Source of the DNA: Tricholomella constricta
Lineage: Eukaryota > Basidiomycota > Agaricomycetes > Agaricales > Lyophyllaceae
NCBI GenBank assembly: GCA_013368375.1
Contig: JAACJP010000001.1
Span: 310,001 to 374,000 of the forward strand
Direction of reading: 5' to 3'
Length of the DNA stretch: 64,000 bases
Shown: piece after piece, positions 11,829 through 23,597 of the stretch
How the letters are laid out: every line of letters begins with the position of its first letter
Numbering within the stretch: the first letter of the stretch is position 1
Made by a program: the position numbers and the translations under genes
The notes under the pieces: generated by a model
What the model was told of the DNA's origin: nothing
Databases searched by the model: none
The model's input: only the letters and a program-made list of their open reading frames with translations

Positions 11829-13060
11829 ATGAGCAACCTTGGTCTTCGACTGGCAGTCACCAGTGCGTCGAGGACGTGCTCCGCTGTCTGCCGTCTCAAG
11901 TCGCGTTGGGGAACACGCAACCTCCACAAACGGATACCTCTGCCGTATTCAGTCGAAGGCGGTCTTGGTGACTTCTTACCTCCCGCGGCCTTAAAAGCTG
12001 TCGCTGTCGACTATCAGGAAGGACTCCTGCAACGATTGAGCGAAGAAGTTCGCGGTACGTCACTCTAAATGTTGCGAACTTGCTACTCACTCGCCCCATA
12101 TACAGGCACCCCAGAGGAGAATGAGAGCGTCGCCCAGACGGTGCTCAATACCGCTCCTCACAGTGATCGGACGCTGGCCTTCAACTATGCCAGTCTCGCC
12201 TTGAACAACAGTTTCTTTCTGGACCAACTCGTACGTCTTCACTTGCGACTGGTCGTCAGTTGCCGTGATTTACCACTTGCGCGTAGAAACCCCCTCCAGG
12301 AGAGCCGTATAAGAACCATCAGCATGAAATTACCGCCCACTTCGCCAACTGCATCCGGTGGCAATACGGCAGCCTCACACAACTAAAGTCTGCCTTCTCC
12401 GCCGCCGTGACGGGCATGTTCACCAGTGGCTGGGTATGGTTCGTCACAGACAGGAACGGAAACACGGGTATCATCCCTACTTTTGGGCCAGGCACCCTCC
12501 TCATCCGCTCCCGCACATACATGGGCCACAGCAAAAGTCTCGTCCTAGGCGCAGACCTCAAGCAACTCAACGACCCCATTGGAGTTGGAATAATGGAGGC
12601 GCCCGATGACCCACTGAGCGACGTCGAGCCCTTGCGCCCGCAACCTCCCTCATCACCAACCGCAAAGGCGTCACCTCCCGGCGTCAGCCCCTCATCCCCT
12701 GCCTCAGGTGTCTCGCGCAAGCAAACCCCCACACCGCCCAACAACCTCCATCCCCGTTTCCTCCACAGCTCCGATCCCCACGCGTCGTTCGATCTCGGGC
12801 AACGCAGAACTAACAATCTTTATGATGCTAACCCGGAACTGCGCGGAGAGCGCTCGGAACCCAGGACAAAGGCCGAGATGCTGAACATTGGTGAGGTCTT
12901 ACACCCGCTGTTCTGCATATCTGTGAACGAGCATGCTTGGATGGCGGCCGGCTATGGCGTCTGGGGCAAGGAGGAGTGGCTGAAGCAGTTCTGGACCGTT
13001 ATCAACTGGGAGAAGGTCAGCAAGTCGTATGCGGAATTCTACAAGGAAAACAACTTTTGA
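11829..13060 (+). CDS. Mitochondrial small-subunit ribosomal protein with SOD fold (mS42/mS43 type)
   Basis: Three exons (11829-12054, 12106-12230, 12287-13060) sum to 1125 bases and encode 374 residues. The N-terminus is rich in Arg and Ser with no acidic residues (SNLGLRLAVTSASRTCSAV), as in mitochondrial presequences. HFANCIRWQYGSLTQLKSAF followed by SGWVWFV, and the late EWLKQFWTVINWEKVS, match the Fe/Mn superoxide dismutase fold. The metal-binding DxWEHAY segment, however, reads SVNEHAWM, so the Asp ligand is gone. That fits the yeast ribosomal proteins Rsm26 and Mrp1 rather than an enzyme. A Pro/Ser-rich tract of roughly 80 residues interrupts the C-terminal half. I cannot decide between mS42 and mS43. 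Confidence 0.8.
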
Positions 13061-13460
13061 AGTAGCTACATATTTAATACTAATCTCACTGTTGCCCTAT
13101 TATCTATACTGAATTCTATCCTCGTCGGAAAACGCGAACCAGTCAGTGCTTTGTGACGAGAGCACATCATTTATTTAATCGCACAGCCAGGGCCGGCCCT
13201 CCGAAAGAGACACATATTTTCGCTTTGAATACGAAACCTCGAAGCCTACCATTCAGGAAGTAATTATAGGTGCCTTATGTACAACTTTCGACCTTCCTGC
13301 TTTGGTGATGAGCATTTCATGGGGGCACGCACATATAAGCACGTAATCCAGGGTATGACCGAAAATACACGAAGCAACTGTTCTTTCCGAGGAGATAAAC
13401 AGGACATACATTTAAAATTTATATCTCAACCTCAAGTCTGGAGTCGAGTTTACTTCGCAT
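13061..13460. other. Convergent 3' flanks (mS42/43 and hexokinase)
   Basis: The two neighbours are transcribed toward each other, so this stretch must hold both polyadenylation regions. Nothing else was recognised. Confidence 0.5.
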
Positions 13461-15558
13461 CTAGATTTGGCCTTGCTTCAGTGCCTGGAGTGCACACAAA
13501 GCCGCTGTATTTCTACCTGTCAGCGCAAAATACGCAGGAAGGGTAAAGATTCACTTACCGCCAACGCCACTACCGTCCTTCGCCAGACCGATCTCGACAC
13601 GCTTCTCCACCTCCTCTCCAACCAGCGAACGCAGCGACTCGCGCAGAGTGCGGTTGAAGTTCGGGTAATGTTCGATCAAACTAACGCACGAAATGTTAAT
13701 GCATGGGGACAGATTGCGAGCGACGACTGAACTTACCTGCCATCCACACCGACACTGATCTTCTCCGTGTCATTGGAACTCGGGAACTTGCCATCTTTGT
13801 CGGCAAACGAGGCACGGCCAGTTTGCAGCAGGATGGTGGCGACTGCCACGCCGCTCAACAGCCCTGCTCTCCTGGCCACAAGCGAGCATGCCCAACGGAC
13901 GATCTGGGCACACACAACTTGTTAGACGCGATGCGAAGCCATAAGGCAATCGCACACTCACCGCAGCATCCTTTAGTGTGACATCCGAGTCTTGGAACCC
14001 AAGCTGCTTCACAGTCACCTCGCGAATGCGCTCCAGCTTCTTAATTACATTCTCCGGGATCGTCGACTCGTCGAATGTGGTGAAATCAGGCGCCGACTGA
14101 TCCCCGCTGAGCGACCTGTTCGGACCCTCCCAGGCGTCCTCGATGTCGCTCATGACACTCGTGTCGAGGCCATAATGCGTATTTAGCACAGGCGTCGATT
14201 TGCCGTTAAACAGGAGCGGCTTCGGAGCTGCGTCGATCAGTGCAGTCAGGATATTACGCGTAATTTCGCCGAGATACATCCCAGAGATGAATTTTTCGAA
14301 CGCCTGGAACGAAGGGTTGATACTGAGGCGGTCCAGTGAGCTGTCGAAGGGCGTAAATGGCAGGGTCGAGCGCTAATTGTGTCGTTCAGTGGGTGTTCTC
14401 TGACGGTATATTGTATGATGCGCACTGAGTTGTTAAATGCTCCCCATTCCGTGTTGACGACCATATATCCTCCCTGGGCAGCCGCAGGCGAATTTCCCAA
14501 TTTCGTGATTTTGGCTAACAGACAGTTGAAGAGAGGCTACGCGCAGGCGACGTGTTCTGTAACTCACCGACTTCCTCGACATACGCGCCATTAGTGCCAG
14601 TACCGAAAATGGCCCCTAGTGAGCATCCTCCTGCAGTATAAGCCCGGGAAAGAAGTGCACCGACGGTCTGAACTTGTTAGAAGGTAGAAAAACCGGGAGT
14701 ACACGATGACCTACATCATTCACCAGAGCGATACATTTAACGTGCATGTGCTTCCTGTCAAAAGCATCTTGTAGCAGTTTCACGACATCGTGCCCGATAG
14801 CATTCTTGGCCGCGAAACCTTTGGTCCATGTAAGGATTTTGCCAGATCCGAGGGCAGTCTGTTCTACTGGGAAGGAGAATGTGAGACCAAGGTGAATGGC
14901 GTCGGGTTTTCCGCCCGGAAAAGCTCCTGTTGTATCATAGGCATGCGAAGCGTGTGTCGTAAGGAATGCGTCTACAGAATCGGCAAGATAATCTGTATAG
15001 GTCGATTATATTAGAAATGATAGCGACTTGGCACGCTAGTGAGAAAGTCGAGACTTACCGAACAACGCTGTCGCCTCTCCAGTCTTCAGGGATTCCGAAA
15101 CCTTGTATTTTTGTTGTCGCAAGGAGAATGTTTTGTCACCATTAAGGATCACTTCACAAACGCGTCTCGAATGATCTGAATTTGAGCTCTCGAGATCGAG
15201 CGGGTTGGATCGCTCACAGGTTTGTACCTCCCAGATCCAATGCAAGGAAAGTTCTACAGATTCGCTGTTAGTTCGTTGGAAGTAGTGCGGATAATCGGAA
15301 ACATACCCAGTTTCTGTACCATCGGGAACGCCCCTTACGAACGTTGGGCTGTACAAAGGTTAGCTTTTTCCCCACGTAAGAACATATCGCGCACATCATT
15401 GCCATGGGGTGGTTGTACGCCCCAAGTCCCAAACTGATCTCATGTAGAAAAGCTTTGGTGAGGTCGACAAGAATTTGCGGGTTGAGCTGAAAGCTGCGAT
15501 CTATGTCGTCAAATAGACGCTGAGGGTCCTGGCTGGAAAGAGCGTGGATGGGAGCCAT
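13461..15558 (-). CDS. Hexokinase
   Basis: The start ATG at 15558 opens MAPIHALSSQDPQRLFDDID. Later exons contain IPTFVRGVPDGTETG, the phosphate-binding motif LALDLGGTNLRVC, GLTFSFPVEQTALGSG, LVNDTVGALLSRAY, AIFGTGTNGAYVEEVG and VVNTEWGAFNNS. Then come NPSFQAFEKFISGMYLGEI, the adenosine-binding EKISVGVDG region, and the terminal GLAKDGSGVGAALCALQALK. The stop is TAG at 13461-13463. The order and motifs are those of fungal hexokinases, which phosphorylate glucose and fructose with ATP at the entry to glycolysis. There are at least eight exons. Clade membership (hexokinase versus glucokinase) is inferred from the overall similarity; the conserved LVNDTVG segment is typical of both. Confidence 0.92.
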
Positions 15559-17030
15559 TGGGAGGAGATGGGGGGTAGGAAAGAGGCGCTGGTGAGTTTC
15601 ACCTGCAATTGATGCCAGTTATCTGGTACTTGGCGCAATCGACTATCCCCGTACGTCACTTCCGTTTTGGGTCACAGCTATGGGGTTTGCGCAAACAATG
15701 TCTTGGATCAGCGCAATTTTCCCCGCATCTATCTCTTGATCATAATATCGTTGCGAGTCCCATCGCTTCCTCTGATCTCCGTACTCGTGCGCGACTGGCG
15801 GCCTTGAAGATGTAATCATTGTCCGACGCGAAAGACGCCATGGATATCGGTGCAGGAGAGGGGTGACACGCACCATGAAAGCGAGGATCGTCGATTCAAA
15901 CTAACTCGAGGAGGCGGACTTGGAGACCTAGTTTCGGAAGGGATCTGTGATTTATCGACGACCCAGCCAGGTCGGCACCATGTGCTAGCAGTCTAAGGCC
16001 TAATACTGCCGCCATTAACGAGCCTAGGCCCTGGACACACCAGCGCTCGATGATGGGGCCGATGCCGGAACGGGCGTCATGGACATATTGTTCGTGGATG
16101 CATGACGATGGGGTTTCCTTCAAATTGGGTGGAACCATATTCAGTAAAGAACCCCTGATGCAGAGGAAAGTTGATTATTATGCGAAGAGCACGAAGGTCC
16201 GAGTCTGCAGCCTCATGATATGTTTTTCTGACCACTCCCGCATGCTCTGCTAAATCGTGGACGCTTTCCTTACTGAATAGCCCAAGCATACATGCCTCTC
16301 CATGTGTATATTGGGTAGACGTGGAACGATGTTTAATTGCTGGCCGTTATCGCGTTCGATTGCCTATTACGTCCGCGTCGTCAAATTCGCACCGTTACGC
16401 CACGCGTTGAACTCGACGTGACCTCCTACATACGTCATGTGATGTATTTGAATTTCAAATTCCGTATATCATCGCGAGTCTGTCGCCAGTCGTCAGCTCT
16501 GGCCAGAACTCCGAAAAGTTGTGAATGCTTATGCTCGCAATTTCGCTTTGTCGAAACTATCTCGTGTGTCAGAAAGCAAACCCTCTTTGCGCCTCTTACG
16601 ACTGATAACAATCGTTGCAACACATCAATCATCAATGCATTATGAATTTACGCCTAACTTCATTGGAGTAGGTACGTCTCAGCCTTTGCTTATCCCCTCC
16701 AAAAATACCTCAACTGGCACTCATCGGAACACCCACTGAGAACACCCGTTGCAGAATTCAGCCGACAACAATTTACGTAAAAGAAGTCAGAGCTACTTTA
16801 AGAGTCTTTTCAAGTCGCATGCTAACCCTGCTGGCCGATGAGAGAACGTTCGGACGCATCGTGTGACGACAGAAACGTACAAGTGAACCCCAAGTTCTGA
16901 TTCTCGAGAACGAGTTCTCGTACATTACCACGCCTTCCGCTCGTTTCCGCTTTCTTTAAGACCTTAGCACTCTTGCGCGGATGCAGCACTATCGCCCCGT
17001 AATCCCTCCCTCTAATATCTCTTCGCCAAA
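15559..17030. other. Long intergenic region (1.47 kb)
   Basis: This separates the divergent hexokinase and DUF6534 genes. Two overlapping minus-strand frames around 15896-16289 have no stops for 70-80 codons, but they show no family motif and cannot be joined across plausible splice sites. I see no RNA gene, inverted repeat or tandem repeat. Confidence 0.5.
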
Positions 17031-19205
17031 ATGGCGGACGGGCCCTCTCTTGTAGTGGATAACACGTATGTCTACCGTCTGCCATCTTTCGTTCGCTAAA
17101 TCGATTTGTCAGGATGGGCGCATCCCTCATCGGTGTAATGTGTGCTGCTGTGTAAGTTTCTCCAGAGCACTCTGAGATTGATCAATCTATATTCTTTCCT
17201 TTTTCTCAGCTTGTATGGAGGTATTTTTTTTTGAATGGGTAATCTCCAACTAGAAAGTCGAACAATCTCCACAGTATCTTGCGTCCAAACCTGGTATTAC
17301 TTCGATAAATACCGCAAGGTAGTAGGTCCTTCAAAAGTCTCGTAGCAATACTGACTTATCTTGGTTTAGGATGTCTGGTACATCAAGACACTTGTAAGTC
17401 TCCGCGCATATCTATGAATGCATCTCGACATTTTATTGACAGGTCGGCTGCATTTGGATCTTTGACAGCGTGCATCAAGGACTGATTTCGCACACAGGTA
17501 AGCTCTCGGGATCCCGGGCGTCCAGTCAGCTCACCTACTGTTCCAGTCTATATCTATGTAATTACCAACTACAATAACCCGGCGATGTTGGGAGTCATGG
17601 TTTGGTACGTTTAGACCTTTCTCTCATCCGTCGTGATGCTTAACCACTTTGCTGATTAGGAGTATCCTGGTTTGTGCCATTAAAATTATGGTAGGTACCC
17701 ACATGGGCCTAATTTATCTTAATCTTGGTAGCTTGAAGTCCTGTTCAACGTGAGTTCCCCGTGGCAATGCAATGTCTTCATCTCTAAATGTAGACACAGG
17801 GCTTCATTGGGCTTCTTGTTCAAGGGTAAGCATTTAGGCATTGTTTATAAAAGACTGTTATGTTTGCTTATTTCTCTACCTCCGCTAGGTTCCTCACACT
17901 CCGGGTCTGGCGCCGTACGTTGTTCTCATGGCATCATCTCTCTTCGGATCACTCATCTACGGCAGTCAGTGGTCACAACATTCCGCTCATGGTCTTGACG
18001 GTAAGCTAAAGAATGACATCCTTTTATGCATATGATACACGGAACTCGGCAGGTCGGCCTTGTGCTTGCGGAATTTGGTTTGTACATTTCCACCGCTTCG
18101 GTTTCCAAGGCTGAGTCGTGTACTGATGTCCGTAGGATGTTCTGTCGGTGAGTTCCCTCTTTGCCGTTGTCTTAAAAATACTTCTGAGGCCGTGTAAACA
18201 GCATTCACTATCCAGTCGTAAGTCAGCGCTCATTCGTTACCTTCGTAAGTTTGTTCTGACAGATGACATGCTTCTCAGAATGAAGTTAGTCACATGGGTG
18301 CAGCTCACGGAACTCAAGGCAAAGCAGATTTCTCGCAGCGATACGCCCTGAAGACACTAAATGATTGTTTTCCAGGGACTATCGATGGCCGTGAATATAC
18401 TAGCTGCCGTTACTGATGCTCTCATTGCCGGGGCTCTATGTTTCTTCCTTCAACGGTCTCGCACGGGTTTCCGAAAGTAAGCCTGTCACCTTGTATCAGG
18501 GCTAAGCATAAACCTTGAGCCTCCCTAGGTCTGATACAATGATTAGTAAACTAGTGGGGCCCCAAAGCCTTGGACCAATTTTCTTTGGCTTGCTAATATT
18601 CTTTGCAGATTATGTTTACTGTTAGCACTGGGGTCTTGACCAGTATTTGCGCCATCGCATCTCTGTTATCCGTACGTTTGGGAGTATTCTAATTCCGCTT
18701 TCAAACGCACTAACCTCTTCTAGATTATTCTGTGGGGAAATACCCTTATCTATGTGGCGTTCTATTTCAGTCTTGGACGATGTGCGTATCCAACATTAGA
18801 CAATCTATATCATCTGACAGGATTCGAAGTGTATTCCAACTCTGTCCTCGCGACATTGAACGCGCGTCAGGCGATACGGGAACTCGGTGAAGATAGTGAT
18901 GATCTGTCCTTTTCTTTCAAGATGCGGCCGACCTTTTCGAAATCAGGTGCTCGACATCTTAATTCGAGTGTACGTTCGTCCGATTCGACAGCACCATGCG
19001 TAGAATAACGATGCCACTTGACGGTAGAGAACTGCCAATATCTCCATTAAAATCGACACGAGCCACCAGTATGATCGCGATCCGACGCGTCTAGATGATC
19101 AACCCGATGTGAGTGCGGCTCTCTACGGTAAGGTATCATACACTTCTGATGCTTGAATTTTAGTCGGCAACCACTCAGAATTCATACAAGGAGGAATGTG
19201 TATAG
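17031..19205 (+). CDS. DUF6534 seven-helix membrane protein (first copy)
   Basis: This is a gene of many short exons starting MADGPSLVVDNTMGASLIG at 17031. Membrane helices follow in the order usual for the Agaricomycete DUF6534 family: GVMCAAVLYGVSCVQTWYYF, a KDVWYIKTLVGCIWIFDSVH segment, NNPAMLGVMVWSILVCAIK and MAVNILAAVTDALIAGALCF. ISKLIMFTVSTGVLTSIC then leads to the diagnostic YSNSVLATLNARQAIRE. The last introns (GTACGT at 18972 to TAG at 19027, then another) lead to a polar tail ending YKEECV with TAG at 19203-19205. The family has no assigned function. A receptor-like topology is seen but ligand and partners are unknown. A second member lies at 43.4-45.6 kb. Confidence 0.82.
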
Positions 19206-20029
19206 AGGAGTGGACTATTTGTGTCATGGAAGGGACATCTGCATCTCTGGATTATCGCGCTGTATCTTTCTTGGACTCGACGTTATCGGAGGTTGTTGTA
19301 TGTTTGTATTTAGGGCCCTTAACAACATGTTGTTGATTCGGAAGCGCGCTTGCCTCCAACCCGCTTTTGAAGATTTCGCGATCGTCAGCAGCGGTGGACA
19401 TTCTAGCATCGACTGGGACGTGACCACTGAACGTTCAAATTTTCGTGTCCAATCTTCTTTTATAGCTCAAATGCCTTGCATATCCTGATCCACGTTCATG
19501 TCTGCCTCGTGGGAGACTCTTCTTCGCAAATCTGGCCACGATCGCATCTTCCCAACATGTCTCTAGCCCTCTTCAACCTGGAATTCTGAGCTATCTCGAG
19601 CCTTGAGGCGAACGATGATCAAGCCGAGGTATTGAACTTCCATTGACAAATCGAACCTGCATCTGGGACCGACTCGGACTTCAACCCAAAAATGTCGAAT
19701 TGACAGATCCACGGCTTTCCTTTCTTGCCGCCCTACCTTTTTATATGCTTACCACGGAGTTGAACAAGAATTTGTCAGTATCTGTCGTCACCTCGTGTTT
19801 CATGCCTTCAGCCCCCTTTGGCAGTTCATAAAACGATTTCCGCGGACGTCCCCTTGGCAAGAGAAGCGGACGATTCTGTACCTTCCAACTCGTGCCGGTC
19901 CCGGAAATCGTGATTGATCCCATCTGGTAGTGCCCTAGATGGTTCTGCATAAAAGCCGGGGTCGCTAGCCATGATGCTCCAAAACTGACGCTCCTTTGCA
20001 ACTCTTGTTCTCTCATCCCTGTTACAGCG
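19206..20029. other. Intergenic, P450 promoter
   Basis: The stretch lies between two plus-strand genes. A 153-codon minus-strand open frame (19741-20202) overlaps the first exon of the P450 and is most likely only its antisense. Nothing else is supported. Confidence 0.5.
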
Positions 20030-22162
20030 ATGTCTCCAACCTTCATGACTGCTGTGGATATTTTGTTCGCGTTTCTATTTCTATTTATCTTGAACAGTCT
20101 CCTCCGTCGCGCTAAGCAAAGTGCTCCGCTCCCGCCTGGCCCGAAGGGACTCCCATTGATTGGGAATATCCTGGACATGCCGTCTGAGCAGGAATGGCTC
20201 ACATTCGCCAGATGGGGCGAAGAGTGGGGTGAGTTGTTCTCTGCATGTTTACAAAAAATACATCTAACAACGCGTTCCAGGAGACATATGTTCCGTCACA
20301 GTCCTTGGCCAACCTTTAATCATCCTTAACTCTGCCAAGGCGGCCTACGAAATGCTCGACAAGAAGAGTCCTATCTATTCTGACCGTCCCGTGCTTCAGA
20401 TGGGTGGTAACCTTGTCGGCTGGAAGAACACCCTAGTTCTCCTGCCATATGGGGACCGCTTCCGTCGCTTCCGCCGTTTATTCCACGGCGTCATCGGGAG
20501 TCGCGCCAGCATGAAGAAATTTTCGATTATCGAGGAGTTCGAGACCCATAGGTTTCTTCGTCGCGTCTTGACAAAACCTGGAGATCTCGCCTCTCATGTT
20601 CGACAGTAAGTTCCTCATTCATATGTTAACCCGTTCGAACCGCAGCTCATCGCAGCCAAAGCACGGCAGGGGCTATTATCCTCCGCATCTCTCATGGCTA
20701 TGAGGTCAAAGAATCTCGCGACCCTTTCATCGAGCTGGCTGATCAGGCCACTGAGCAATTCTCCCTTGCAACTGCACCTGGAGGCTATTTGGTCGATTCT
20801 CTACCAGTTTGTCAGTCCATTCATTCGTACGTTTATAGTGCACTCATCATCATGTCAGTGTGCCACGTTCCTACTTGGTTCCCTGGTGCCGGCTTTCGGA
20901 GGACGGCCAAACTGTGGGCGGCCACTCTCGTTGAAATGGTCGAACAACCTCACGACTTTGTGAAGCGCCAGATGGTATGGTTTCGAGCATCGTTCACATT
21001 CCTATCGTTAAATTTTCGTTTCGGGATTAGGCCGCAGGTGTGGCGCCAATCTCCTTCACGTCCAGTCTATTGGAGGGAAAAAGCATCAATGCCGAAGAAG
21101 AGTTCGACATCAAGTGGAGCTCAGCTAGCCTATATTCAGGTGCGCTCGATGTACATATTTTCGAATTTTTTTAATTGTTTTCCCATTCGCAGGTGGTGCC
21201 GATACAGTAAGTCCACTCATCAGCCAATCTGTCTTAGCACCGTCGAGACATGCTTCTAGACCGTATCCGCCATACACTCGTTCTTCCTTGCCATGGCACT
21301 CTATCCTGAGGTTGCAAGGAAGGCACAGGCTGAACTCGACGCTGTCGTTGGCAACGACAGGCTTCCTACATTCGAGGACCGTCCACATCTACCTTATTTG
21401 GACGCCCTTACAAAGGAAGTTCTTCGTTGGAATGCTGTCGTACCTACCGGTGAGTAGCCGCAAATGGTTCTTCTTTCTTCCTATGCCTTCGTTGACTGAC
21501 TATCATGGAATTTAGGTGTGCCACATCGCGTCATGCAGGACGATATCCACAATGGATATTTCATCCCAGAAGGCGCCCTTGTGATTGCAAACGTCTGGTA
21601 AGCTCATCTGATCATTCAGTAGTTGCCTTGTTTGACCTGTCGTTCATTAGGAAACTCACTCATGACCCAGCAGTCTATGCCAATCCAGATGTCTTCAATC
21701 CTGACCGCTTCATTGCGACCGAGAATAGGTCAGCTGAGGCGGATCCTCGGAATGTCTGTTTCGGGTTTGGAAGACGGTAAGGCTGCTGCAATGGCGTGAT
21801 TTCGAACCACAATCTAACCTGCTATCCCAGCATCTGTCCAGGTATCACCAACCACATAAGCTAGCCATCGTCCAAACTTACCATCTTCTTTCCCAGGGTT
21901 GCACCTCGCGGACGCCTCGGTGTTCATCTCGTGTGCAATGTCTCTAGCCGTTTTTGACATATCAAAATGCGTTGAAAACGGTATGGTTATCGAGCCTGTC
22001 CGCGAGAATACATCTGGAACAATAAGGTACATCGACATTGTTTAGTTTCCCACCGTTGGTTAATCTCCGTTCGGCAGTCATCCGAAACCATTCAAATGTT
22101 CTATCAAACCCCGTTCCCAGAAGGCGGTCTCTCTCATCCAAGCCGAAGAACACAACTTGTAA
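20030..22162 (+). CDS. Cytochrome P450 monooxygenase (microsomal)
   Basis: The ATG at 20030 opens a membrane anchor ([17 protein letters not shown]) followed by the proline hinge [14 protein letters not shown]. Later come [20 protein letters not shown] (C-helix) and the I-helix [16 protein letters not shown]. The K-helix ExxR lies in LTKEVLRW, with PDVFNPDRF in the meander. The haem loop FGFGRR/ICPG has its cysteine ligand just after an intron. The last exon gives [17 protein letters not shown] and a TAA stop at 22160-22162. The length, about 500 residues over roughly ten exons, is normal. This layout resembles the Agaricomycete P450s often labelled O-methylsterigmatocystin oxidoreductase-like, but the substrate cannot be read from the sequence. 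No partner reductase or cluster lies nearby. Confidence 0.93.
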
Positions 22163-22421
22163 AAATGGATAGTAATTGGTATTCAATTTTTGAGGGATTT
22201 GCCGTGTGTACTATACTATGTACCAGGTATTTATTACATATCTTGTTTCCTTCGTTACTTACGCTTGCTGGACATCAAATGTACCTAATATGATATATCC
22301 TTTACATGGCCCAGACCAGACTTCCCTCGAGAGCAACACGTATGGCACAAACTTCGATGACGAAGAGGCAGACGAAGTGTATGCGTAAATCGTACTATGA
22401 AGTCATGGCGTCCCTATCTGG

Positions 22422-23327
22422 TTACGATCCATCCGCCATCTCCACGTCGGCACCGCTCGTCGTGAGGATCGGAGGTCCAGAAACACTACTTGAAGATGCT
22501 GTTGCTGCCGGGATGACAGCTTTTTTCGTCGTTTCCATTGGACTTTCCAGAGCCTGTGCTCGCGGTTCTCTGAGAGTCGTGATAGGAGGCGGCGTAGTCT
22601 GATTGACACAGGGCGATTGGGGGGCAGGAGTCACTACGATAGACAGTCTAGGTATTGAAGCCTGTTCTGGATGGCTAGACGTCGAAGGGCGGATCGCACC
22701 CGGCGTCGCAGATGCTGGTGTCTCTGTTGCCTCACCCTTTTCGTCTGTGCCACTGTCAATGAACTGTCCATCGAAAAGTCATGGTGCAAGCGAACCCTTC
22801 TGAGGCGGTTTCTTCTGTCCTTTACTCTCAAGCAGGATGTTGTGGACAGATTTACGAATATTTTCAGTAAATAACGGGTCGGACAGTAGCTGGACGTCTG
22901 CAGCCACACGATCGACAACCGGAAACCTTGTAGAACGCTCAGCGTTACGTTGTGCAGTGTACTTGCTTTCTCAACAAGCTGACCTTTCCATCTCCTGCAT
23001 TAATTCCCTGTAAATTGCTTCCTGGGACATGAACGATAGCTTTGGGTCGGATGTAAAGCGTTGTTGGGCAACTTCTTCCACGCGTGTCTTGAGAGTGGTC
23101 ATTCCAGCCTTCGGAATGCCGCCAAGGATGAAATCCCATGTAATTTTGGGACGCGGGTGATATACTTACACCTTGTGATACCTGGGCAAGCAACTCACGT
23201 CGCAGACGATCAAACTCTCCCGACTTTTTGAACCTTCAGGTTAACGAGGATGAGTAGAGCGCTGTCACAAGATTGGAGCTACGTGGCCTTACTCGTCGAC
23301 GAGTTGCGTGGGGTTATCGATAGGCAT
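22422..23327 (-). CDS. SHG1: COMPASS Shg1 / BOD1-domain protein
   Basis: The start ATG is at 23327 (MPIDNPTQLVDEFKKSGEFD, with an intron inside the Glu codon). Then come LRRELLAQVSQG, MTTLKTRVEEVAQQRF, QEAIYRELMQEMER, FPVVDRVAADVQLLSDPLF and IRKSVHNILLE. This succession matches the BOD1/SHG1 domain of yeast Shg1, a subunit of the COMPASS histone H3K4 methyltransferase. The second half is a low-complexity Pro/Ser/Thr tail ending EMADGS with TAA at 22422-22424. An in-frame TGA at 22779-22781 lies inside what I read as an intron (GTAAAG to GCACAG, about 79 bases) that restores the tail frame. If that intron is not used, the protein ends shortly after the domain. The start codon lies 270 bases from that of HEM12 on the other strand. 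Confidence 0.78.
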
Positions 23328-23597
23328 GCAAAGGAGCTCCTTGTGAAGACGTCGTGGATGTGTAGTTTAGAATCTCGGCCTTGGCCAAGCGATCATAAGA
23401 TAAAAAAGATCTAATCTTTATCTTTGCTCTTCTCGGCGACAAACGACGCGCGAGCTCTTCATCCACACCCGGTACATCCTGATATCTTTTTGTCGGACCG
23501 TTCTTCGCACATCCGTCTCTGTATGTTAAGTTACGCTGTCGCTGGGACGATTGGTATCCTCACAGGACTACAATTTTCACACAGTAAAACTCTTACG

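Noticed and set aside
15896..16289. Two overlapping minus-strand frames upstream of hexokinase
   Set aside because: They have no recognisable domain and cannot be joined by convincing splice sites.
19741..20202. 153-codon minus-strand open frame
   Set aside because: It overlaps the first exon of the P450 on the other strand and has no family motif; it is probably an antisense shadow.
22779..22781. In-frame TGA in the Shg1-like gene, read as a nonsense mutation
   Set aside because: It falls inside a plausible intron (GTAAAG to GCACAG) whose removal joins the domain to the open tail in phase.
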